DNA of 47,262 nucleotides from Acidimicrobiia bacterium (GTDB lineage Bacteria > Actinomycetota > Acidimicrobiia > Spongiisociales > ZC4RG35): positions 1 to 47,262 of the forward strand of contig JAICNB010000016.1 in NCBI GenBank assembly GCA_025928935.1. Reading direction: 5' to 3'. The first letter of the stretch is position 1; each line of letters begins with the position of its first letter. The notes beneath the pieces are model-generated. The model saw nothing but the letters and a program-made list of their open reading frames with translations. It did not search any database and was not told the DNA's origin. This document shows positions 41,061-47,262 of the stretch, piece by piece. The position numbers and the translations under genes were made by a program.

Positions 41061-43538
41061 ATGGACGTCGAAAAGGGCCACCTGTTCATAGGTTTCGAGA
41101 TCGAAGCGCCCAAAGAGCCCTTCGTCTTCGACAGCGCCGACTTCACCACCCACGGAGCCGTTGTCGGGATGACCGGGTCGGGCAAGACCGGCCTCGCTGT
41201 CACGATCCTGGAGGAGGCACTTCTCAGCGGGATTCCCTGCTTCATCTTCGACCCGAAGGGGGACATGGGGAACCTGCTGCTCAACTTCCCTGATCTCGCC
41301 GCCTCCGACTTCAGACCGTGGGTGGACGAGGCCGAGGCTGAGCGTCGAGGAGTGACCCCGGATCAGCTGGCGGCAGACACCGCCGATTCGTGGAAGGACG
41401 GCCTCGCCGCCGCCGGGATCACCCCGGAGCGAATGAGGCAGCTCCGCGACGGCTCGGACATGACGATCTACACCCCCGGCTCCGGGGCCGGGATCGGTCT
41501 CAACGTCCTCGGCTCGATGAAGGCCCCGGCGCTGGACTGGGATACCCAGGGGGAGCTGATCAAGGACGAGATCGAGGCGTTCGTGTCGTCGCTGCTCTCA
41601 CTGGCCGGCGTCGAGTCAGATCCGGTGTCCGGCCCGGAGCACATTCTCCTCAGCACCATCATCGAGAGCTTCTGGCGCGAGGGCCGGGATCTCGATCTGG
41701 CCACACTGGTTGGCCAAATGCCGAAGCCGCCGTTCCGCAAGCTCGGGGTCTTCGATGTGGACACCTTCTTCCCGGAAAAGGATCGCATGGCATTGGCCAT
41801 GAGGCTCAACGGCCTCCTCGCCTCCCCGTCGTTCGCGGCGTGGCTCGAGGGCGCTCCCCTCGACGTCGGCCAGATGCTCACCGGTGGTGACAAGGCCAAG
41901 GCGGCGATCGTGTACCTGAGCCATCTATCGGACGCCGAGCGAATGTTCGTGGTGACGCTGCTGTTCTCGAAAGTGGTCTCCTGGTTCCGCACCCAGCCGG
42001 GGACCTCTGACCTGCGAGCACTCGTCTACATGGATGAGGTGTTCGGATACGTGCCCCCCACCGCCGAGCCACCTTCGAAGAAGCCGATCCTCACCATCCT
42101 CAAGCAGGCCAGGGCCCATGGGGTGGGCCTCATACTCTCCACCCAGAACCCGGTGGACCTCGACTACAAGGCCATGTCCAATGCTGCGACGTGGATGGTG
42201 GGCCGTCTTCGGACCGAGAACGACAAGAAGAGGATCCTGGAGGGAATCGACAGCGCAACCGGCGAGGTCGACGTGGACGTTGTCGACAAGCAGATCTCCG
42301 ACCTGGAGAAGCGTCAGTTCGTGATGGCATCGGTCAGGGCATCCGAGCCGACCTTGTTCGGGTCGAGGTTCGCAATTTCTTATCTGGCCGGCCCGCTGAC
42401 CCGAGAACGGGTCTCGACCTTGATGGCTGACAAGAAGACGGCCGCCGAGAAGAACGGGGCTGTCGCCGCGACTGGAACCGCGCCGGTGTCGGCGGCTCCT
42501 ACAGAAGAGGGGCCTCCGACCGAGACGACGGAGCCGGACGAAGTTGCCGCACCCGCGGCTGCCCCGTCAACGACGCTCGTGCCTTCTTCTGACCCCGTTA
42601 CTCCCGAGCCTGGGGCCGATGCAGTGCCGATCCAACCCGAGGTCGCGGACGGGGTGGTGTCCGTCTTCCTCGATCCCGCCGCGACCTGGGCAGGCGAAGT
42701 GGGGGTGGACCCGAGCGCCACCTACTACCGGCCGGCCGTCGCGGCAACGGTCAATCTGCTGTACGACGACGCCAACGCGGCGATCAACCATCAGGAGGTG
42801 TTCGAGGCTGTCGTCTTCCCGCTCGGGCCGGTACTCACCCCGGAGGCGATCAAAGAGGTCGACCACGACCCACGTGACTTTCGGGCCGAGACGCCGGCAT
42901 CGGCCACCTATGCCCTCCCTGACGTCGAGATCGACACCAAGACGTACTGGACGAACCTGGGGAAAGACCTGACCAATCACTTGATCGGGTCGCGGAAGGT
43001 CACCGTGTACAGGAACGAAGCACTCGATCTCTTCTCCCGTCCGGGGGAGACCCGAGAGGACTTCGAGACACGGGTCACTGCCGCGGCGGAACAGGCGGTC
43101 GATGAGGCCATCGCCAAGCTCCGGGGCAAGCACGGCGCCCGCCTGGAGCGGGCGCAGGCTGCGCTCTCCAAGGCTGAGAACCGTGTCGCCGACACAGAGG
43201 CAGCTGCCGGCTCGAAGCAGACCGAAGAGCTCATGTCCGGCGCCGGCGACCTGATCGGGATGCTGCTCGGGAAGGGCAAGAGGTCCAACCCCCTGGGTCA
43301 GGCGGCGCGGCGTCGCTCCGCGAGCAGTGAGGCGCGAGCCAGGGCCGAGAACGCGCGAGTCGCCCTCGCCGAGGAGCAAGCCGAACTGGAAGAGCTCAAG
43401 GCAGATCTGGAAGACGAGGTGGCCGACCTGGAAGACGAGTTCGCCGCGAAGATGGGGATCGAGGAAGTGGAGATCCCTCTCGAGAAGACGGATGTGAGAG
43501 TCGCGGAGCTCAAGCTGGTCTGGGTGCCGACCGGCTGA
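41061..43538 (+). CDS. HerA-like (DUF87) ATPase with C-terminal coiled coil
   Basis: 825 residues. HGAVVGMTGSGKTGLAVTIL gives Walker A at 36-43, CFIFDPKGDMGNLLL follows, and Walker B is LVYMDEVFGYVP near residue 320. ILKQARAHGVGLILSTQNPVDLDY is the RecA/FtsK-like sensor region, and a GRLRTENDK segment follows. A Pro/Ala/Thr/Glu linker (about 455-530) joins a second globular region (550-670) to a long charged coiled coil (about 690-805). HerA proteins translocate DNA, usually with the NurA nuclease; no nurA is nearby. The C-terminal half is not recognised. It follows mutT1 by 42 bp. Confidence 0.82.
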   Translation: MDVEKGHLFIGFEIEAPKEPFVFDSADFTTHGAVVGMTGSGKTGLAVTILEEALLSGIPCFIFDPKGDMGNLLLNFPDLAASDFRPWVDEAEAERRGVTPDQLAADTADSWKDGLAAAGITPERMRQLRDGSDMTIYTPGSGAGIGLNVLGSMKAPALDWDTQGELIKDEIEAFVSSLLSLAGVESDPVSGPEHILLSTIIESFWREGRDLDLATLVGQMPKPPFRKLGVFDVDTFFPEKDRMALAMRLNGLLASPSFAAWLEGAPLDVGQMLTGGDKAKAAIVYLSHLSDAERMFVVTLLFSKVVSWFRTQPGTSDLRALVYMDEVFGYVPPTAEPPSKKPILTILKQARAHGVGLILSTQNPVDLDYKAMSNAATWMVGRLRTENDKKRILEGIDSATGEVDVDVVDKQISDLEKRQFVMASVRASEPTLFGSRFAISYLAGPLTRERVSTLMADKKTAAEKNGAVAATGTAPVSAAPTEEGPPTETTEPDEVAAPAAAPSTTLVPSSDPVTPEPGADAVPIQPEVADGVVSVFLDPAATWAGEVGVDPSATYYRPAVAATVNLLYDDANAAINHQEVFEAVVFPLGPVLTPEAIKEVDHDPRDFRAETPASATYALPDVEIDTKTYWTNLGKDLTNHLIGSRKVTVYRNEALDLFSRPGETREDFETRVTAAAEQAVDEAIAKLRGKHGARLERAQAALSKAENRVADTEAAAGSKQTEELMSGAGDLIGMLLGKGKRSNPLGQAARRRSASSEARARAENARVALAEEQAELEELKADLEDEVADLEDEFAAKMGIEEVEIPLEKTDVRVAELKLVWVPTG

Positions 43539-43554
43539 GAACCCGGGAGTCGCT

Positions 43555-43929
43555 TCAGACCGTTTCGACCAGCGCTTTGAGCAGGTCCCGGACCGACACC
43601 ACTCCGAGCAGCACACCCTCGTCGTCGACGACCGGGAGATGTCGATAGCCGGATTCCGCGATCCATGCGGCCGCATCCCAGACGTCGAGATCCGGATCGA
43701 ACGTGTCCGGATCGGAGCTCATGATCGATGACACGGCCGTGGCGAGGTCGACGTCTTCGGCCACCGAACGACGAATGTCGCGTTCAGTGATCAAGCCAAC
43801 GAGGTCACGTCCTTCCACCACGGCGAGGGACCCCAGATCCGAGCCTTCCATCGCCACTGCGGCCTCGAGGATCGTCGTCTCCGGCCCGCACACATAGGGC
43901 GAATTGCTGACCAGGTCACCGAGTCTCAT
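43555..43929 (-). CDS. CBS-domain pair protein
   Basis: 124 residues from the ATG at 43929; a GTG 3 codons upstream is possible. Two CBS motifs: TTILEAAVAMEGSDLGSLAVV with GLITERDIRRSVAE, and DLDVWDAAAWIAESGYRHLPVV with GVVSVRDLLKAL. CBS pairs bind adenosyl ligands and usually regulate or sense. It is 29 bp downstream of the sigma factor gene on the same strand. Confidence 0.9.
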   Translation of the reverse strand: MRLGDLVSNSPYVCGPETTILEAAVAMEGSDLGSLAVVEGRDLVGLITERDIRRSVAEDVDLATAVSSIMSSDPDTFDPDLDVWDAAAWIAESGYRHLPVVDDEGVLLGVVSVRDLLKALVETV

Positions 43930-43958
43930 CGGGACCACGTTATTCGGCGCCGGATCTC

Positions 43959-44945
43959 TCAGACGAGGTCTGCTTCGCGGATGCCGAAAGAGGGATGGCG
44001 GAGACGGCACAGGGCCAGCTTCTCCAGCTGGCGAATCCGCTCACGGGTCAGGTTGAACTCATCCCCGATCTCCTCGAGTGTCCGGGGGACACCGTCATAG
44101 AACCCATAACGAAGGGCGAGAATCCTGCCCTCGCGCTCGGGAAGGCGCTCGATCGAGACTCGCAGCGAGTTGGCGACGTCCATCTCTTCGGTCATCTGCA
44201 CCGGATCGGCGGCATCCTCATCCTCGATGAAGTCACCGAGTTGAGCCCCGTCCTCGCCGATGGGCTGCTCCAGGGAGACGGTGTCGGCGACGCTGAGGGC
44301 CAGCTCGACCTTGTCCGCGGTGACTCCTGCCTCTTCTGCGATCTCCTCCGGGCGTGGGTCGCGCCCCAGCTCGGCCTTGAGGGAGGCTTGGGCGGCCCGC
44401 ACCGCGGCCAGGGTGTCATGAAGGTGCACCGGGATGCGTACGGTCCGGGATTTGTCGGCTATGGCACGTGTGATCGCCTGACGGATCCACCACGTGGCGT
44501 AGGTGGAGAACTTGAACCCCTTGCGCCAGTCGAACTTCTCGACGGCGCGGATCAGACCCAGATTCCCCTCCTGGATCAGGTCGAGGAAGTCGATCCCGGA
44601 GGTGTTGGCGTAGCGTCTTGCGTTGGCGACGACCAGACGGAGGTTGGCGGTCAGGAAGTCGTCCTTGGCCTGGGCCCCGCGGCGGGCCAGGCGGCGAAGT
44701 TCCATCTCCTCGCGTTTGCCGTTGTATTCGCCGTTCTCGAGCTTCTCGGCCGCTTCTTCGCCGGCCTCGATCTTCTGGGCCAGCTCGACTTCCTGCTCGG
44801 CGGTGAGGAGGTCGTACTCGCCGATGGCGGTCAGATATTGCGAAACCAGGTCAGTCGTGAGACGGCCGCGCTCATCCGTCAGCTTCGAATGAAGCCGAAT
44901 ACGGGGCTTTTCGGTTTTCTCGGAACGCGTCTCAGCAGCTGGCAT
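43959..44945 (-). CDS. RNA polymerase sigma factor, sigma-70 group 1/2
   Basis: 328 residues from the ATG at 44945; a TTG at 44954 is only 2 bases from the AGGAGG box and is less likely. Region 1.2 ([24 protein letters not shown]), region 2 ([55 protein letters not shown]), region 3 and region 4 ([28 protein letters not shown]) are intact. Region 1.1 is missing and the protein is short, as in HrdB/SigB-type group 2 factors. It could be the housekeeping factor of a lineage with a short SigA or a second principal-like factor. Confidence 0.92.
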   Translation of the reverse strand: MPAAETRSEKTEKPRIRLHSKLTDERGRLTTDLVSQYLTAIGEYDLLTAEQEVELAQKIEAGEEAAEKLENGEYNGKREEMELRRLARRGAQAKDDFLTANLRLVVANARRYANTSGIDFLDLIQEGNLGLIRAVEKFDWRKGFKFSTYATWWIRQAITRAIADKSRTVRIPVHLHDTLAAVRAAQASLKAELGRDPRPEEIAEEAGVTADKVELALSVADTVSLEQPIGEDGAQLGDFIEDEDAADPVQMTEEMDVANSLRVSIERLPEREGRILALRYGFYDGVPRTLEEIGDEFNLTRERIRQLEKLALCRLRHPSFGIREADLV

Positions 44946-44995
44946 GTAGTTCAAATCCTCCTAAGCCCGTCGGGCAAGGTTCTCCCGGACGCCCA

Positions 44996-45024
44996 ACTAT
45001 GACACATGGCGGGTTGTTTGTGAA
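44996..45024 (-). promoter_or_regulatory. Likely promoter of the sigma factor gene
   Basis: On the minus strand TTCACA (45019-45024) and CATAGT (44996-45001) are spaced by 17 bp. The start would fall near 44990, giving a leader of about 45 bases with an AGGAGG box. Within the 236-bp divergent gap to the DUF1801 gene this is the best candidate; an 8-bp TTGCGCAA palindrome lies just upstream (45034-45041). Confidence 0.5.
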
Positions 45025-45181
45025 CCCCCCTCTTTGCGCAAGGCGCGGCTCAATAAGGCGGTCGGGGGAGGCCATCATTCTACCGTGATCGCCAGATATT
45101 CCATCCTGCGCGCACGGAGATTCATGCGACACAACGCAGTCCCGTACCCTCTTGTTCCCACATCTAACCGGATTGAGTGAC

Positions 45182-45541
45182 ATGACCGGCCCACCCTCGG
45201 ACGTGCAGACGTTCCTCGCTGACCTCCCCGAACAGACCCGTGCTGCCTTGATCGATCTCCGGAAAGCCATCCAGTCGGTCGGGTCGGGACTCGAAGAGCG
45301 CATCGGTTACGGCGTCCCCGCCTTCTACTACAAGAAGAGGCCACTCGTCTCTTATGGGGCGACGAGCAAGCACTGTGCCCTCTACGTCCAGAGCCCACAG
45401 GTCATCGAGGCGCATCGAGCCCAGCTGGAGGGTTATGACCTGGCCAAGGGCACGGTGCGGTTCCAACCCGACCGGCCCCTGCCCCCCGATTTGGTCGAGA
45501 CACTGGTCCGGGCGCGGATGGCCGAGATCGACGCCCGCTAG
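45182..45541 (+). CDS. DUF1801 (YdhG-like) protein
   Basis: 119 residues from the ATG at 45182; a start 10 codons earlier is open but unsupported. DVQTFLADLPEQTRAALIDLRKAI and ERIGYGVPAFYYKKRPLVSYG are the family hallmarks, followed by HCALYVQSP and KGTVRFQPDRPLPPDLVETLV. The family has a CyaY/YjbR-like fold and includes iron-chaperone-like proteins. Function here is unknown. It is divergent from the sigma factor and convergent with the SixA-like gene. Confidence 0.85.
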   Translation: MTGPPSDVQTFLADLPEQTRAALIDLRKAIQSVGSGLEERIGYGVPAFYYKKRPLVSYGATSKHCALYVQSPQVIEAHRAQLEGYDLAKGTVRFQPDRPLPPDLVETLVRARMAEIDAR

Positions 45542-45556
45542 CGCCTCGTCAGAAGG

Positions 45557-46051
45557 TCAACGACCAGGGTCGTAGTCCCGTGGCTGCAGCACCCGGGTCA
45601 TCGCCCCGGTCGCCCCAGGCAGTTCGGCCCACGTGGCGATATCGAGAGCGACCACGGCCACAGTTGCAGTCTTCATCTCCACCCTCTCCCCGGTCAGCGC
45701 GGCGACCAGCATCGACCACGTCGGCTGATGCCCGACCAGCATGAGACGGGGCACGTCGGGTGCGGACGCAGCTACGTCGAGCACCCCCCTCGGGCCCTCG
45801 TCGTAAAGCGCTCGGTCCAGGACGAGCTCTGCGTCCCAATTGCCTGACTCGATGGCCAGCTCGGCGGTTCTCCTGGCCCGCAAGGCCGTGGAGCTGGTCA
45901 CGCGATCGGGGATGAGCCCTTGATCGGCCAGCACTCTCCCCATCAGCCGCGCGCTCTTGGCACCCCGGTGGTTCAGTGGACGGTCGTGGTCCGACCCGTA
46001 CTCGGCCTCCCAGTCGGACTTGGCGTGCCGCATCAGCAGCAGCGTTTTCAT
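45557..46051 (-). CDS. SixA-type histidine phosphatase
   Basis: 164 residues. LLLMRHAKSDWEAEYGSDHDRPLNHRG contains the SixA RHAKS motif with the catalytic His. VTSSTALRARRTAELAIE and LMLVGHQPTWSMLVAAL (second His) complete the family. SixA dephosphorylates phosphohistidine on phosphotransfer proteins. The target here is unknown. It starts 10 bp downstream of the thioredoxin-fold gene on the same strand. Confidence 0.9.
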   Translation of the reverse strand: MKTLLLMRHAKSDWEAEYGSDHDRPLNHRGAKSARLMGRVLADQGLIPDRVTSSTALRARRTAELAIESGNWDAELVLDRALYDEGPRGVLDVAASAPDVPRLMLVGHQPTWSMLVAALTGERVEMKTATVAVVALDIATWAELPGATGAMTRVLQPRDYDPGR

Positions 46052-46061
46052 CTATCCGTTC

Positions 46062-46715
46062 TCAGACCAGGAGCCGTCCGGCGGTGGTGAACACACGGGG
46101 GTCTGGATAATCGGCGCAGTAGTTGTACAGATAGGCGACGCGGATCATCCCATCCGTGGCGACCACGAACTCCCCGGATTGCATCCAGGGGTCATCGACC
46201 AGGCGGCGACCCTGAGCCTTTCGCTCGTCCTGGAATTGACGCCCCGTGTCCTCCCTGAGGTCGCAGAACTCATCAGGGGCGTCGTAAAGGGCCTGTTCCA
46301 GCGACCAGTGCCCGAGGCCGAATGCCTTGTGGGCGGCGTATCCGGGGTCGGCGAGGATGGGAACCGGGATCGCGTTTCGCTCCTTGTAGACTGCTACCCG
46401 CTCGACCTCGGCGGGGGCCACGATCACCACGTTCAGACCCGATTCTGCGTAGTCGAGGTGCTCTTCCCTGAGTCGCTCCGCCCTTTCCATCCCGCAACCG
46501 CATCCCAGGTGTCTCCAGAGCAGGGCCAGAGCGGGCTGCTCGGCCCACACACTGGCGAGCGAGATGGGGTTGCCGTCGGCATCGAGGACTTCGACGTCGG
46601 GTGCTTTGTCACCACGGCGGAGGGGGTTCCCCTCGAGGGTCGGGCCGGCCAACCAGCCCTGCATCCAGCGCTGCTCCGCCGAAAGGTAGAGGGCCTGAAT
46701 GTCGCTGTCGGTCAT
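46062..46715 (-). CDS. Thioredoxin-fold (AhpC/TSA-like) peroxiredoxin-related protein
   Basis: 217 residues from the ATG at 46715. RRGDKAPDVEVLDADGNPISL is the AhpC/TSA strand pattern. ALALLWRHLGCGCGMERAERL occupies the peroxidatic region, and ILADPGYAAHKAFGLGHWSLEQ follows. The expected CxxC of the PRXL2-like group is replaced by CGC, so chemistry may differ. The function is likely redox-related. It is divergent from the MmcQ/YjbR gene. Confidence 0.75.
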   Translation of the reverse strand: MTDSDIQALYLSAEQRWMQGWLAGPTLEGNPLRRGDKAPDVEVLDADGNPISLASVWAEQPALALLWRHLGCGCGMERAERLREEHLDYAESGLNVVIVAPAEVERVAVYKERNAIPVPILADPGYAAHKAFGLGHWSLEQALYDAPDEFCDLREDTGRQFQDERKAQGRRLVDDPWMQSGEFVVATDGMIRVAYLYNYCADYPDPRVFTTAGRLLV

Positions 46716-46773
46716 CGCCACCGACATTATCCACCGTGGGGACGCATCTCGCCGCCCCGAGTACGTTCTCGGC

Positions 46774-47109
46774 GTGGCCACATGGCGAGATGTCGAGAGG
46801 ATCGCTGCAGGTTTGACCGGGGCAAAATCCGGTGTCGCGTCCGACGGCTCGCCAACGTTCGACGTCGGCCGTCATCACTTCGCCCGACTCCGTTGGGACG
46901 AGGACGGGACCGAGATCCTCCAGTTCTGGACCCAGGACCCGCACACCGAGAACCTGCTGGCGGACCGCCGCGACACCTTTTTCCGGGTCGACACCTTCAA
47001 GGTCAAGGTGTCGGTTTGGGCCTGGCTCGAGTTGCTCGAGCTCGACGAGCTGACCGACATCGTGACCGGCTCCTGGTTGGCGCGTCGGGGAGTTCGGCCC
47101 CGGGCCTAG
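46774..47109 (+). CDS. MmcQ/YjbR family protein
   Basis: 111 residues from a GTG at 46774. VATWRDVERIAAGLTGAKSG, then FDVGRHHFARLRWDEDGTEILQFWT and TDIVTGSWLARRGVRPRA at the end match the YjbR (CyaY-like) fold. These small proteins may bind DNA or metals; the role is not established. An upstream reading frame extension to 46699 overlaps the divergent gene and lacks similarity. Confidence 0.8.
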   Translation: MATWRDVERIAAGLTGAKSGVASDGSPTFDVGRHHFARLRWDEDGTEILQFWTQDPHTENLLADRRDTFFRVDTFKVKVSVWAWLELLELDELTDIVTGSWLARRGVRPRA

Positions 47110-47118
47110 CGTGATGGC

Positions 47119-47262
47119 GTGCCCAACCGTCTCGCCCACGCCACATCTCCGTACCTCCTCCAACACAAGGACAACCCGGTCGACTGGCACGAATGGGGTG
47201 ATGAGGCCTTCGCCGAGGCGCGGGAACGCGACGTACCGGTCCTGCTCAGCGTCGGCTACTCG
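47119..47262 (+). CDS. DUF255 thioredoxin-domain protein, N-terminal part
   Basis: The first 48 codons of a gene cut by the right edge, starting at a GTG at 47119. [20 protein letters not shown] with [20 protein letters not shown] and LLSVGYS is the invariant start of the YyaL/SSP411 family, in which a thioredoxin-like domain is joined to an alpha/alpha barrel. It begins 9 bp after the MmcQ/YjbR stop. Confidence 0.9.
   Translation, partial: MPNRLAHATSPYLLQHKDNPVDWHEWGDEAFAEARERDVPVLLSVGYS

Noticed and set aside
1-47262. CRISPR arrays, insertion sequences, prophage or integrative elements
   Set aside because: No regularly spaced repeats, transposase, integrase, or phage structural genes are visible on either strand.

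Overview
The window is a gene-dense, high-GC chromosomal segment of an actinobacterium, most likely of class Acidimicrobiia or a neighbouring deep lineage (placement is an inference). The basis is gene content and order. clpC, lysS, panC, a DUF2520 gene, folK, folB, folP, folE, ftsH, hpt, tilS and a tilS-linked zinc metalloprotease lie in the same relative order that I recall from Mycobacterium tuberculosis. holB, topA and an actinobacterial Tad secretion cluster follow, as they also do in mycobacteria. A SigR/RsrA pair, an F420/DDN-type oxidoreductase and a MutT1-type Nudix-phosphatase fusion fit the same phylum. I see no insertion sequences, prophage, integrase or CRISPR array; this looks like core chromosome with lineage-specific additions. 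No stretch longer than about 300 bases is without a gene.

Layout. 1-8.6 kb: start of clpC, a divergent long-chain polyprenyl diphosphate synthase, lysS-panC-DUF2520, a small basic protein, a lipoprotein, and the folate operon folE-folP-(phosphatase-like protein)-folB-folK, in which the phosphatase-like member has lost its catalytic residues. 8.6-10.0 kb: a compact operon with a strong promoter overlapping palindromic operators, followed by a 47-residue ORF, a ribbon-helix-helix protein and a DUF4097 beta-repeat protein. This is the best candidate for a poorly described system. 10.0-16.4 kb: ftsH, hpt, tilS, metalloprotease, small membrane protein, the sigR-rsrA redox switch and tRNA-Thr(CGT). 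16.5-25.3 kb: replication and repair functions (holB, tmk, topA, PIN-PhoH ATPase, PolX) with an F420-type reductase, YbaK deacylase and an NTF2-fold protein.

25.3-29.4 kb: a streamlined Tad/type II-like secretion locus (CpaE-like, CpaF, TadB, TadC, DUF4244 pilin-like, two TadE-like proteins), whose CpaE-like member lacks a P-loop. 29.4-37.2 kb: ispD plus a membrane protein, GNAT, GDPD, HU, enoyl-CoA hydratase, DUF3237, a phosphoribosyltransferase, an APH-fold kinase and a HisC-type aminotransferase. 37.2-43.5 kb: a fused E1 alpha-beta 2-oxoacid dehydrogenase, a LOG-like protein, a small Cys protein, MutT1 and an orphan HerA-like ATPase. 43.5-47.3 kb: CBS protein, a group 1/2 sigma-70 factor, DUF1801 protein, SixA-type phosphatase, thioredoxin-fold protein, MmcQ/YjbR protein and the start of a DUF255 thioredoxin-domain gene.

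Genes are commonly coupled by 4-bp ATGA/GTGA overlaps, and several start codons lack a Shine-Dalgarno sequence but have a -10-like hexamer just upstream, which suggests leaderless transcripts. All identifications rest on reading motifs and on recall of protein families; no database search was run.
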